Program-made: the position numbers and the translations under genes
The notes under the pieces: generated by a model
What the model saw: the letters and a program-made list of their open reading frames with translations, nothing else
What the model was told of the DNA's origin: nothing
The model's database searches: none
NCBI GenBank assembly: GCA_030428945.1
Contig: JAUIEC010000006.1
Location: forward strand, 124,001-188,000
Reading direction: 5' to 3'
Source: Phycisphaerae bacterium
GTDB lineage: Bacteria; Planctomycetota; Phycisphaerae; UBA1845; Fen-1342
Length of the DNA stretch: 64,000 nucleotides
Part shown: positions 25,329-33,582 of the stretch, piece by piece
Position numbering within the stretch: position 1 is the stretch's first letter
Layout: every line of letters begins with the position of its first letter

Positions 25329-26092
25329 TCGAACGACTCGCCACCCGCTTCGACGAAGTCGTCGCCGTGCTCGAATGCAACACGGTCTTCCCCGGACAGG
25401 TCGGCGACTTCTTCCAGAAATCACCGGTCATGCAGGAATACTTCGGCTACGTCCAGGCGGCCGAGAAACGCGTCTTCGGCCAGGTGCGGCCACTGCCGGG
25501 CAACGTCCGCACACTGGCGATCCGGATGGGCGACCTGAACCGGCTGTCGCTGGCCCAGTGCGGGCCCCTGCTGGCCTGCGAGCGGCAGGTCGTCTTCGGG
25601 GCCAGCTACATTCGCGGGCCGCTCTGCGCGGCCCTGGTCGAGCGGGACGCGGTCAACATCCACATGGGGGTCTCGCCGTATTATCGCGGCAGTTCGACGA
25701 ACTTCTGGGCCCTGCACGACGGCCGACCGGACCTGGTCGGCGCGACGATCCACCGACTGACCACCGGGCTGGACTCCGGGCCGATCCTGCGGCACGCTCT
25801 GCCGCCCGTCCGCGACTGGGACGCGTTCGAGCTTGGCATGCGGGCGGTCGAGGCGGCCCACGAGGGACTCGTCAGCCTGCTGGTCGACCCGGGCGACTGC
25901 CCGCCCCAGGTCCAGGACCGCAGCCTCGAGATCCGCTACACGCGCAACGCGGACTTCACCGACGAGGTCGCGGCCGCGTACCTGGCCGACCGTCCGACCC
26001 GGGCACGGATCGAGCGAAGCCTGACGCAGCGCAAGCGGTCCGACTTCGTCCGGCCGTACATCCCGGCCAGCGAGGCCGTGGCCGTCGGGTAG
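25280..26092 (+). CDS. Formyltransferase-fold protein (sugar or amino-acid N-formyltransferase-like)
   Basis: 270 residues, GTG start inside the end of the deacetylase gene. The formyl-transferase N-domain is recognisable: an opening beta strand RIAVYTSN, then NIHMGVSPYYRGSSTNFW, which holds the catalytic Asn and His, and LDSGPIL with the catalytic Asp. 10-formyl-THF would be the donor. It lacks the C-terminal tRNA-binding domain of methionyl-tRNA formyltransferase, so a small-molecule or sugar acceptor is more likely. Coupling to a deacetylase makes sense: a freed amino group could be re-acylated with formyl. Confidence 0.75.
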   Translation: MRIAVYTSNQPRHLALIERLATRFDEVVAVLECNTVFPGQVGDFFQKSPVMQEYFGYVQAAEKRVFGQVRPLPGNVRTLAIRMGDLNRLSLAQCGPLLACERQVVFGASYIRGPLCAALVERDAVNIHMGVSPYYRGSSTNFWALHDGRPDLVGATIHRLTTGLDSGPILRHALPPVRDWDAFELGMRAVEAAHEGLVSLLVDPGDCPPQVQDRSLEIRYTRNADFTDEVAAAYLADRPTRARIERSLTQRKRSDFVRPYIPASEAVAVG

Positions 26093-26128
26093 GGGGAAGG
26101 GAACAGGGAACAGGGAACAGGGAGGACG
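26093..26128 (+). repeat. GGGAACA heptamer array
   Basis: Directly after the TAG come GGGGGAAGGGAACAGGGAAC and two further GGGAACA units. The same array type follows the stops at 24177 and 42253. Confidence 0.65.
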
Positions 26129-26162
26129 CGGGACGGCGTGTGCCACTGCGATCTTCGCAGTG

Positions 26163-26386
26163 TCTTCTCGGCGCGGTTGATCGATGGGCGCTGGCCGAGT
26201 TCGGCGCGGCGGTCATCACGCAGTCCCCCACCCTTCCGCTCGCTGCGCTCGCTCAAGGGTCGGGCACCCCTTCGCATGATCTTCTCGGCGCGGTGATCGA
26301 TGGGCGCTGGCCGAGTTCGGCGTGGCGGTCATCACGCACCCCCACCCTTCCGCTCGCTGCGCTCGCTCAAGGGTCGGGCACCCCTT
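26163..26386. repeat. Tandem duplication of about 108 bp carrying the 50-bp repeat
   Basis: Two head-to-tail units (26163-26271 and 26280-26386) share TCTTCTCGGCGCGG, then GATCGATGGGCGCTGGCC, then the 50-bp repeat (26221-26270 and 26336-26386). They differ at only a few positions. With the heptamer array, this fills the 336-nt gap before the phosphatase gene. Confidence 0.75.
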
Positions 26387-26428
26387 TACAGTGGCACAAT
26401 CCTCGCGCTGCGAACACTCTGGTTCGAT

Positions 26429-26947
26429 TCAGCTTGTGGCGTGCTGCCGGAAGGTGGCCAGCAGTCGCTGGTGCCGGCGGTGGCTGCTGTTGAAACCGTG
26501 CTCGTCCATTTCGCGGAGGGCCTGGTCGGGCGACTGGTTCTGGATGTGCACCCGGTAGAGGGCGCAGAACAGGCCGGTCCGCTGCTGGCCGATGCGGCAG
26601 TGCACCAGGGCGGGCAGGCTCTGCTCGTCGCGCATCAGGTCCAGGAAGGCTTCGACCTGCTCGGGGGTCGGGGGGTTCTTGTGGTTGCACGGCAGCGTCA
26701 CGAAACGGACGTCGTGCCGGGCACAGACGGTCCGCTCTTCGCGTTCCCAGCCGTCGGGGTCGTCGGCCGACCGGCTGCCGCGCAGGGCGATCACGGTCCG
26801 CAGGCCGTAGCGCTCGATCAACTCGGCCAGTTCGGCGGGGGCGGGCTGGCCGCAGCGGTAGAGCTTCCCCTCTTCGACGGTTCGCAGGTTGCGAAGACCG
26901 TCGTAGGGTGCCCGGAACAGGCGCCGCAGGAAGCGGGGGACGTTCAA
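26429..26947 (-). CDS. Dual-specificity / tyrosine phosphatase
   Basis: 172 residues with a TTG start, set by GGAGGAG about six bases before it. The catalytic P-loop HCRIGQQRTG (residues 116-125, nucleophile Cys 117, Arg 123) is intact, and the general acid is probably in the NHKNPPTPEQ loop (about 88-97). It belongs to the group of small cysteine phosphatases with an N-terminal LYRCGQP motif, several of which act on phosphoproteins or inositol/sugar phosphates. It is the last gene of a leftward cluster with the lipoprotein, holA and the TPR gene; 32 nt separate it from the lipoprotein gene. Confidence 0.85.
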   Translation of the reverse strand: MNVPRFLRRLFRAPYDGLRNLRTVEEGKLYRCGQPAPAELAELIERYGLRTVIALRGSRSADDPDGWEREERTVCARHDVRFVTLPCNHKNPPTPEQVEAFLDLMRDEQSLPALVHCRIGQQRTGLFCALYRVHIQNQSPDQALREMDEHGFNSSHRRHQRLLATFRQHATS

Positions 26948-26979
26948 ACGCCGCTCCTCCGCCGGCCCCGGACGCAGCC

Positions 26980-28389
26980 TCAGGACCGACCGACCACTCG
27001 GATGCGCGCACGACTCTGTGCGAACTGCTTTCCGATTGTATCGGTCAGCGTGACTTTCACCACATAATCGCCCGGAGAAAGGCTGCCCGGCAGCCTCACC
27101 AGCGGCGCGATGAAGCAGTCGCGACGACGGGTCTGGCAGACGTCCTCGATCGCCTCCGCGTTCTCGACGTGCACCGGCGTGCCGCCCGCATCGAAGACCT
27201 CGATCTTCAGCCCGAACACCGAACGATACCCCCCGCCCGTCGTCCGCTGCGAGGCCCAGTCCGCCACCTCGGTGTAGGCGACGAACTCGACCGGCCGCCC
27301 GGCCGGGAAGTCGGGCGGATCAATCGGCTGGTACTGCCCGAACGAGTTGACCCGGTTGCAGAGAACGAATTTCGGGATCCGCACCCCGCTGACCTGGCGG
27401 AGAGACTGGACGACGCGGTCGATCGCCGAGCGGGCCGCCCCTTCCGAAGCGGTCAATTCGCCGTTCGGCACGTCACGCAGGTAGATCAGCATCTCGACGA
27501 AGCTGGCGACCAGTTCCTGCTTCTCGGCCGAGTACAACTGGACCGGCCGGCGGGCCTCATCGTCGTTGCCGGCCAGGGCGTGCAGCACCCGCCGCTGAAG
27601 CTGCTCGCGGAAGCTGGCGTCGGCCGACTCGGTCGCCACGCGGTCGACCAGCTCCTCCAGCGAGCCCGGCTGCACGCGGACGCCGCGATTGGGCTGCGCG
27701 AGCGGTGCGGCCACCCGGCCGGCGGCCATCGGTCGAACCTGGACGGCCCCGATTCGGGGTGGCTGCATGGCCTGCGAGGTCTCGGGCGGCGTGGTCTGCT
27801 GGTGGACGGGCGGCGGATCCTGCCGCGAGAAGTCGAAGGTGACCTGCTGATCAGACGCCAGGCGGGTCTGGCCGGCGTCGATCGCGCCGGGCTGTTCGAG
27901 CGGGCCGAAGTTGGAACGCGCCGTCGGGGCGGCCGCGTACGATCCGCCGGGTGCGGGTTCGGCGTAGTCGGGCTGCTGGCGGTAGGGTCGGCCGGCGGCG
28001 TCGTAGGCGGGTGCTTCGTCGTATCCGTAGGGCGGCGGCTCGTACTGCTGGTAGCCGGGCTGCGCGGGCGTTTCGCTGCTGGCCCAGGATTCCGGGCGGG
28101 CCGGCGCGGAGGCCCAGTCGTCGGCCGGCCGGCGGCTCGCGCGGGCCGACGGCAGTCCCTTGGTCCAGGCGATGACGTCGTCCTGCTCGTCGGCCGGTTC
28201 CGCGACCTTGGCGGTGGAGTCGAAGTCCTCGACCGGAACCGTCTGCGGCGGATAGGTGCTCACGCGCGGATTTTGCGCCTGGGGAGCCTGCTGCCCGGGC
28301 CATTGCCAGGTGGGCTGCCAGTTCGCGCAGCCTGTGGTGAGCAGGAGTGCGCACAGCGCGAGCGGGTATCGAGTTCGAGTGGCGTCCAT
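26980..28389 (-). CDS. Lipoprotein with disordered linker and C-terminal beta domain
   Basis: 469 residues. The signal peptide ends in a lipobox, LLTTGC (Cys 21). Residues about 22-230 are low-complexity, Pro/Gln/Tyr/Ala-rich and likely extended. A helical segment of about 100 residues follows (SLEELVDRVATES ... AIDRVVQSLRQVSG). The final 140 residues alternate strands (KFVLCNRVNSFGQY, RPVEFVAYTEVADW, GDYVVKVTLTDTIGK), like an Ig-type domain. Position beside holA recalls the lptE-holA pair of other bacteria, but it is far too long and shows no LptE likeness. I do not know the function. Confidence 0.75.
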   Translation of the reverse strand: MDATRTRYPLALCALLLTTGCANWQPTWQWPGQQAPQAQNPRVSTYPPQTVPVEDFDSTAKVAEPADEQDDVIAWTKGLPSARASRRPADDWASAPARPESWASSETPAQPGYQQYEPPPYGYDEAPAYDAAGRPYRQQPDYAEPAPGGSYAAAPTARSNFGPLEQPGAIDAGQTRLASDQQVTFDFSRQDPPPVHQQTTPPETSQAMQPPRIGAVQVRPMAAGRVAAPLAQPNRGVRVQPGSLEELVDRVATESADASFREQLQRRVLHALAGNDDEARRPVQLYSAEKQELVASFVEMLIYLRDVPNGELTASEGAARSAIDRVVQSLRQVSGVRIPKFVLCNRVNSFGQYQPIDPPDFPAGRPVEFVAYTEVADWASQRTTGGGYRSVFGLKIEVFDAGGTPVHVENAEAIEDVCQTRRRDCFIAPLVRLPGSLSPGDYVVKVTLTDTIGKQFAQSRARIRVVGRS

Positions 28390-28422
28390 GCCGGTGCTCC
28401 GTGACTTCCCTGTCCGGAGATC

Positions 28423-29424
28423 TCAGGCGGCCGGAGAAGCGATCCGAACGAGCAGCGCCGAGATCCCTTCTTCTATCGACCGCGCACCGACTTTAGCTTT
28501 GGCATCAAGTTCGGCAATTTGTGCGAGAAGGCTCTGCATCTGCTGCGGGGGGTGCCGGCGGAGCAGGTCGGCCAGCTCGCCGTCGCGACCCCACATCATC
28601 ACCTTGGGGGCGATGGCGGAGATCGGCATGCCGTCGGCGGCCATCGCGTGTGCCGCGAGCCACCGGCGAATCACGTAGGCGACGCCGCCGATCGCCCGGA
28701 AGGCGGCCGCCGGATCGCTTTCTAGGACCTGCCGCCAGAGTTCGAGCCCGCTGCGGAGGTCGCCCCGGGCGGCGGCATCGAGGACCGCGAAGATCTTCTC
28801 CTCGCGGCTGGAGCCGACCAGGGCCCGCAGATCGGTTTCCTCGATCCGTTTCCGCTCGCCGGTGTAGAGGTCGAGCTTTTCGACCTCGCCGGCCAGGCCA
28901 CCCTGGTCGTCGCCGATCAGGTCGACCAGTCGGGCGGCGACGCCGCGGTCGATGGTCTTTCCGCAGCCGGCCACCTCTTCGAGGACGAACTCGACCAGGC
29001 GTCGGCCGCTGAGCTTCTTGCACTCGAGGAAGCTGCCGCCGGCGGCCTTGGCGGCCTTGTACAGGCGGGTGGTCTTCGGAAAGCTGCGGCAGACCAGCAC
29101 GAGGGCGCCGGTCGGTGAGGGCTGGGCACAGTAGCGCTCCAGGCCGTCGCGGGCGGTGGTGACGAACTTGTCGGCTTCGCGGACCAGCACGACGCGCCGG
29201 TCGGACAGGAACGGCAGGGTGCAGAGATCGTCGAGGACGACGGCGAGCGTCGGCCCGCCCTGCTCCTCGGTCTTGCCGCCATCCAGGTCGGTCAGAGCCA
29301 TCGCCCGGTCGACCTCGGGTGGCAGGAGGCTGTCGAGTGTCTTCGTCAGGGCGGCGGATTTCTGGAATTCTTCGTCGCCGTAGATGACGACGATCGGAGG
29401 CGCTTTGGGCTTGGACTTGGCCAT
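28423..29424 (-). CDS. holA: DNA polymerase III delta subunit
   Basis: 333 residues, the normal length. Delta opens the sliding-clamp ring within the clamp loader. Landmarks: an opening strand VVIYGDEEFQ, the mid-region ECKKLSGRRLVEFVLEEV, then VDLIGDDQGGLAGEVEKLDLY (the helical motif GxDLxxLxxEIEKL of delta) and SSREEKIFAVLDAAARGD. As usual for delta, the AAA+ core has no functional Walker A. The start is 3 nt after the stop of the upstream TPR gene, so the two are almost surely one transcript. Confidence 0.9.
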   Translation of the reverse strand: MAKSKPKAPPIVVIYGDEEFQKSAALTKTLDSLLPPEVDRAMALTDLDGGKTEEQGGPTLAVVLDDLCTLPFLSDRRVVLVREADKFVTTARDGLERYCAQPSPTGALVLVCRSFPKTTRLYKAAKAAGGSFLECKKLSGRRLVEFVLEEVAGCGKTIDRGVAARLVDLIGDDQGGLAGEVEKLDLYTGERKRIEETDLRALVGSSREEKIFAVLDAAARGDLRSGLELWRQVLESDPAAAFRAIGGVAYVIRRWLAAHAMAADGMPISAIAPKVMMWGRDGELADLLRRHPPQQMQSLLAQIAELDAKAKVGARSIEEGISALLVRIASPAA

Positions 29425-29427
29425 CCG

Positions 29428-30645
29428 TCAGGGGGCTCGCGTAGCGGGGTCTGCCAGTACGCGGAGACGCTCGCGCGCCTTGCCCGCGGTCCGCAGATCG
29501 GCCTCGACGCCGAGAACCCGTTCCCAGGCCCGTTCGGCTGCCCGCTGGTCGCCGAGCCGATGCAGCGTATCACCGTAGTTTAACCACATTCGGCCGTCCC
29601 GTGGGGCCTTGTCCAGGTAGCGTTCGAAGGCGCTGCGGGCACCGTCGTAGTCATGCTGGCGAACCTGGACGAGCGCCATGCCTTCCAGCGACTTGAGATG
29701 CTCCGGGGCCTGCCGGAGCGCGTCGCCGAACAGGTCCGCGGCACGATCGACCTCGCTGGTCTGCACGCGGGTCCAGCCGAGGTCGGCCAGCAGGTCGGGA
29801 TTCCCGGGAGCAAGCTGGAGCGCCTCCTGCAGGCGGGCGGCCGCCAGGTCGTACTCGCCCGCCCGGTAGTGGGACAGGCCCCGCTCGCGCAGGCCGAAGA
29901 GCCGCGGGTCGGCCGGCGGCGGGAGTTCCTCCGGCACCGGCAGTTCGGGCGTCTCGGGAAGCGCCGGCCCGGCAGCGGCCGGGGTCCGGGTGGTCGGATC
30001 GGGGATTTCAAGTCCGAAGCGGTCTTCCATCGTGCGGTTGCCGGCCTGGTCGGTGACAACCAGGCGGATGTCGATCGGACCGTCCAGATCGGCCGGCAGC
30101 GTGTGCAGGATCCGCTTGCGGGAATAGGCGATCGCGCCAGCGTCGCGCCAGGTGTCGGCCGGGCCGTTGCGGATGAAGAGTCGGACGCCGCCGGGGCTGA
30201 GATGCTCCTCGATGATGTTCATTCGCAGGCGTGCAAGAGGCGCTTCGCCGGCGGTGGTCTGCAGTTCGAATTCGTGCAGTTGGACGATCGGCGTGCGGGT
30301 GTCGAGCACGACCGAGGCGTGCGGGGCGGTCCCCGCCACGGGCGGCGCGGACGAGGCGCCGGCCGCATTGTGAAGGACGAGGAAGAACTCGTTGCGTCCC
30401 TCCTGCATGGCCTGGACCTCGACGCCGGTGGGCGTGGCGAGGCTGATCGGGATGGGCTGCCAGGTGCGGCCGCTGTCGACGGATCCGAAGACCTGCACCT
30501 GGTCGACGGGGTGCGGGCTGTTGAAGCTGAGGGCGATGGCTTTGCCTCGGACGAAACGGGCCGGCGCCAGGGTGCTGACCTGTGCGGGCAGGTCGGCCGC
30601 GGTGGCGGCCGCGAGCGTCAGGATGAGGGCGAAGCGTGGGAGCAT
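29428..30645 (-). CDS. Exported protein with beta domain and C-terminal TPR repeats
   Basis: 405 residues from ATG 30645, chosen because a signal peptide begins there (LPRFALILTLAAATAADLPAQ); the frame is open to 30855. Residues about 25-230 are beta-rich, with repeated WQPIPIS / RLVVTDQAGNRT segments like fibronectin or Ig domains. After a Pro/Glu linker, residues about 260-395 hold three to four TPR units (YRAGEYDLAAARLQEALQL, DRAADLFGDALRQAP, WLNYGDTLHRLGDQRAAERAW). It is probably a periplasmic scaffold. It heads the leftward cluster that contains holA. Confidence 0.75.
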   Translation of the reverse strand: MLPRFALILTLAAATAADLPAQVSTLAPARFVRGKAIALSFNSPHPVDQVQVFGSVDSGRTWQPIPISLATPTGVEVQAMQEGRNEFFLVLHNAAGASSAPPVAGTAPHASVVLDTRTPIVQLHEFELQTTAGEAPLARLRMNIIEEHLSPGGVRLFIRNGPADTWRDAGAIAYSRKRILHTLPADLDGPIDIRLVVTDQAGNRTMEDRFGLEIPDPTTRTPAAAGPALPETPELPVPEELPPPADPRLFGLRERGLSHYRAGEYDLAAARLQEALQLAPGNPDLLADLGWTRVQTSEVDRAADLFGDALRQAPEHLKSLEGMALVQVRQHDYDGARSAFERYLDKAPRDGRMWLNYGDTLHRLGDQRAAERAWERVLGVEADLRTAGKARERLRVLADPATRAP

Positions 30646-30866
30646 GACACCTGCGGTATCGGTATCGCCGGGGCGGGAGTGCGGGGATCGGGAGGGGATG
30701 CGCGAAAGCTGCGCGGGGGAGCGCAAAACGTGACGGGCTCTTCCGCCAGGCTGCTCCGGCATCCCGGATTCCGCACGGTCCCGCGTCGGCCTTGCCTGCC
30801 GGCCCGCGTCCGGGGCACACTGGTCGGGCGTGAGTCTTTCATCGGCAACGTGCACCGGATGCAGTG

Positions 30867-31349
30867 ATGCGACGTGAACACGAGGTGCGGCGGCTGGATC
30901 AGGCCGAACCGGCGGTGGCCGGGGGGATCTGGCGCGTGATGCAGGCCGCGTACGCGGTGGAGGCGGCCTTGCTGGGGGTCGAGGATTTCGCGCCGTTGCG
31001 GCGGACGGCCGCGGAGGTGGCGGGTTCGGCGAGCGTGTTCCTGGGGCTGGGGGGTGCGTCGGATCCGGTGGCGGTGGCGGAATTGGAGACCGCGGAAGAT
31101 GTGAAGGTGAACATCGCGTCGCTGGTGGTGTCGCCGGCGCAGTTTCGGCGCGGGCACGCGACGCGGTTGCTGCGACACGTGGTCGAGGTCTACGGCGAGG
31201 GCGGGCTGACGGTTTCGACCGGACGGGCCAACACGCCGGCCGTGCGACTGTACGAGCGGCATGGCTTTCAGGTGCAGCGGTACTGGGAGACGCCGTGCGG
31301 GATCGCGATGGTTACTTTCTTCGGAGGGAGCGCGGGAGCCGGGGGGTGA
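30867..31349 (+). CDS. GNAT family N-acetyltransferase
   Basis: 160 residues from ATG 30867 (GTG 30864 adjoins it). The acetyl-CoA site is FRRGHATRLLRHVVE (motif A, Q/RxxGxG/A) at about 94-108, and ANTPAVRLYERHGFQ is motif B. The preceding strand, VNIASLVVSP, is the usual beta-4. Several of these act on protein N-termini, antibiotics or small amines; the acceptor cannot be told. Codons at the extreme 3' end (GGSAGAGG) are the purine-rich GGGAGC type seen after other genes, as if a repeat had been absorbed. Confidence 0.8.
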   Translation: MRREHEVRRLDQAEPAVAGGIWRVMQAAYAVEAALLGVEDFAPLRRTAAEVAGSASVFLGLGGASDPVAVAELETAEDVKVNIASLVVSPAQFRRGHATRLLRHVVEVYGEGGLTVSTGRANTPAVRLYERHGFQVQRYWETPCGIAMVTFFGGSAGAGG

Positions 31350-31431
31350 ACGTGACGGGACGGCGTCGACGAGGTGGCTTCGTTTACGCTCTCACCCATT
31401 TCCGTTTTTTCTGATCCGGGGGATCCAAGGC

Positions 31432-31479
31432 AATCCCCCACCCTTCCGCTCGCTGCGCTCGCTCAAGAGTGGGGCACCC
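31432..31479 (+). repeat. 50-bp CGCTCGC repeat family copy
   Basis: It carries CCCCCACCCTTCCGCTCGCT then GCGCTCGCTCAAGAG and GGGGCACCC. It runs directly into the 21-bp tandem array. Confidence 0.75.
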
Positions 31480-31586
31480 GGCTCTTTGTCCACGGCGCCG
31501 GCTCTTTATCCACGGTACCCGGCTTGGTCCATGGCACCCGGCTGTTTGTGCACGGCACCCGGCTTGTTGTGCACGGTGCCCGGTGC
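31475..31586 (+). repeat. Tandem array of about 21-bp units
   Basis: Five degenerate copies of a unit of the form CACCCGGCT-KTTTGTSCACGG start at 31475, 31496, 31516, 31535 and 31556, with a partial sixth. The unit starts with the last bases of the 50-bp repeat (GGCACCC), suggesting the array grew out of it. No gene lies in the convergent gap 31350-31624. Confidence 0.7.
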
Positions 31587-31590
31587 CCTC

Positions 31591-31624
31591 TTTCACGCTT
31601 TCACTCTTCCACGTTTCCACGGAG
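31591..31624 (-). repeat. GTGAAAGC-type array after the periplasmic gene
   Basis: Read on the minus strand after the stop: GTGGAAAC, GTGGAAGA, GTGAAAGC, GTGAAAGA. It is purine-rich in the sense of the upstream gene, like the tracts after the kinase and queA genes. Confidence 0.6.
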
Positions 31625-32557
31625 TCAGGGTCGTGGCATGGCGTGGATCTGGCGCTGCCATTCGCGTTCGATGGCGCGGGGTTCTTCGTCGTTGCGTTTG
31701 CGGAGCGACTTCTCGGCCTGGGCGATTTCGCGGTCGATGCGCTTCTCGGCCAGTTCGTGAAGGCGGTCGCGGAGACGCTGGCGGGCCTTGTCGTCCGGGG
31801 CGGCGTGGATTCGGTCGATGGTGGTCCGGACCGCCTCAGGCTCGGCGCTGAGGTTGGCTTCGGGATCCTGATACAGGTCGACCAGGTCGGCGATCCGCTG
31901 CCCGCGGTCGCGCCGCATCGTTGCCAGCCGTTCGGCCAGCACTTCGGATTCGATCCGGTAGTTCTCGGCCACCAGGGTGCGGAGCGTTTCGCGGAGTCGT
32001 TCGCGGTCCTTCGGGTTCCGCTGCCATTGCACGCCGAGCAGGTTGATCCGCTGGCCGTTGGCCATGTGGCGGGCGAGCAGTTCCCCCAGTTGCGGGTCGG
32101 TGTCGAAGACGCGCCGCAGTTGCCGCAGGCGCGGGACGACGCGGTTCTCGAAGGCCTCGGGCGACCGGCGCAGCAGGAAGCTGATCCGCTTCTGCATCTC
32201 GGCGGGCATGTGGTCGTGCATGAAGCGGCGCAACTGTCGCTCTTCGCCGGGCTGCAGCGGGGCGAAGTCCTCCGGTTGCGGCTGGAACGGGCTGCCACCG
32301 AGGACGCGTTCGAGCGGCGCCCGCGTCCGCTCCCGGCGCGAGCGCGGGCTGGCCTCGCGCGCTTCGCGGCGCTGCCGCATGCGCTCGCGAAATGCGTCAC
32401 GCTGATCGTCGGACCGCTGGGACGTTGCCGGCCGGTCCGGCCGCTGGGCCTGCGTGGCGGGCGTCCCGAGCAGCAGCACCAGCAACGGCAGCCACGGCCG
32501 GCGGGTCAGGATTCGGCCGAGCGCGGCCGACAGGATCTCGATTCGGCGGATGCGCAC
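31625..32557 (-). CDS. Exported charged helical protein of an ECF sigma operon
   Basis: 310 residues from the GTG at 32557, one base after the stop of the upstream anti-sigma-like gene; the longer frame to 32635 would overlap that gene. A signal peptide lies within the first 40 residues (RRPWLPLLVLLLGTPATQAQ). The rest is almost wholly helical and highly charged (RERMRQRREAREA, LRRFMHDHMPAEMQKRI), in the style of periplasmic stress proteins such as Spy/CpxP-like or DUF3106 proteins. It is probably periplasmic and part of the regulon or sensory arm of the sigma factor. Confidence 0.7.
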   Translation of the reverse strand: MRIRRIEILSAALGRILTRRPWLPLLVLLLGTPATQAQRPDRPATSQRSDDQRDAFRERMRQRREAREASPRSRRERTRAPLERVLGGSPFQPQPEDFAPLQPGEERQLRRFMHDHMPAEMQKRISFLLRRSPEAFENRVVPRLRQLRRVFDTDPQLGELLARHMANGQRINLLGVQWQRNPKDRERLRETLRTLVAENYRIESEVLAERLATMRRDRGQRIADLVDLYQDPEANLSAEPEAVRTTIDRIHAAPDDKARQRLRDRLHELAEKRIDREIAQAEKSLRKRNDEEPRAIEREWQRQIHAMPRP

Positions 32558-32558
32558 G

Positions 32559-32990
32559 TCAGGCTCCGAAGGCGCCGTCGAGCGCCTGCAGCGACTGGTC
32601 AATGATCTCGAGAGACACTTCGCCGTCGTGTTCATCGAACAGCGTGCTGGCCTCGTCCAGGACCGGACTCTCGTAAAGAATGGTAAACGTCGCGCTCGAG
32701 TCGGTTGCGGCCGCCACCCAGGCGTCGAGAACCTCGGTTTCGCCGAACGATGCGGGCCCCGGCGTCGACGGCAGGACCAGCGCGAGCAGGGCGGCCGCGG
32801 CGGCGGCGGCGAAGGTGGTGGCGCTCCGCAGGAGACGCTGGCGGCGGTGGGCGCGGCAGGCGTCCCGGGTCGCCGTCCGCAGGCGGGCCATGGCGTCGGC
32901 CGCGAGTGGAGGCGGATCGAGCAGCGGGCCGAGGCTCCGCAGTTCAGCTTCGAGTCTGGTTTCCAGTTCTTGCAGGTTGGTCTTCACCAT
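32559..32990 (-). CDS. Putative membrane-anchored anti-sigma factor
   Basis: 143 residues. The first 50 are helical and would lie in the cytoplasm; one membrane helix follows (TTFAAAAAAALLALVLPS, about 58-75), with an exported tail of about 65 acidic residues. It overlaps the sigma gene by 47 nt, the usual arrangement for a cognate anti-sigma. There is no zinc-binding HxxxCxxC motif, so it is not of the ZAS class. The role is inferred from position and topology. Confidence 0.65.
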   Translation of the reverse strand: MVKTNLQELETRLEAELRSLGPLLDPPPLAADAMARLRTATRDACRAHRRQRLLRSATTFAAAAAAALLALVLPSTPGPASFGETEVLDAWVAAATDSSATFTILYESPVLDEASTLFDEHDGEVSLEIIDQSLQALDGAFGA

Positions 32991-33582
32991 CTGCCCCTTC
33001 GAGTTCCTGCCGCAGTCGTCGCAGGGCGCGATGCCCGCGGGCCAGGGCGGTCCCCAGTGGTATTTGTAACAGGTCGGCGATCTCGCGAAACGACAGTTCC
33101 GAGAAGTGCCGCAGGATCAGTACTTCGCGGTCGAGGCCCGGCAGTGCGGCCAGACATGCGTGCAACCTCGACTCCCGTTCGCCGCCGTGCATCCCGGCCG
33201 CCGGGCCGGGCAGGCGCTCGTCCGCCAGGTCGCCGGCCATCGTCCGCCCGTGGTCGTCGGCGACGTCCAGGCTCCCGGTCGGCCCGCGGCGCTTGGCCTG
33301 GCGGGCGTGATCGCGGGCCAGGTTGGCCGCGATCCGGAACAGCCAGGCCTCGAAGCGTCCCTGGTGCTGATAATCCGCGATCGTCCGGACCACACGCAGG
33401 AATGTTTCCTGCACGTAGTCCTCGGCCGCGTCGCGGGACCCGGTCAGCCGGAGCAGCAGGCCGAACAGCCGCTGGCTGTAGCGGCGGACCAACTCCTCGA
33501 ACGCGTCCGGTTCCTGTCGGCGGGCCCGCTCCAGCAGTTGGTCCAGATCGGCCGGATCCACAACGCCCTCTCGTTCAGTCAA
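32944..33582 (-). CDS. ECF-type RNA polymerase sigma factor
   Basis: 212 residues with a TTG start; GTG at 33561, preceded by GAGAGGG, is a serious alternative. Region 2 is clear (FEELVRRYSQRLFGLLLRL ... DAAEDYVQETFLRV ... WLFRIAANLARDHAR), as is region 4 (LPGLDREVLILRHFSELSFR, EIADLLQIPLGTALARGHRA). The linker of about 45 residues is Gly/Asp-rich. The anti-sigma-like and periplasmic genes follow on the same strand with overlapping ends. The operon likely answers envelope stress. Confidence 0.9.
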   Translation of the reverse strand: MTEREGVVDPADLDQLLERARRQEPDAFEELVRRYSQRLFGLLLRLTGSRDAAEDYVQETFLRVVRTIADYQHQGRFEAWLFRIAANLARDHARQAKRRGPTGSLDVADDHGRTMAGDLADERLPGPAAGMHGGERESRLHACLAALPGLDREVLILRHFSELSFREIADLLQIPLGTALARGHRALRRLRQELEGADGEDQPARTGNQTRS

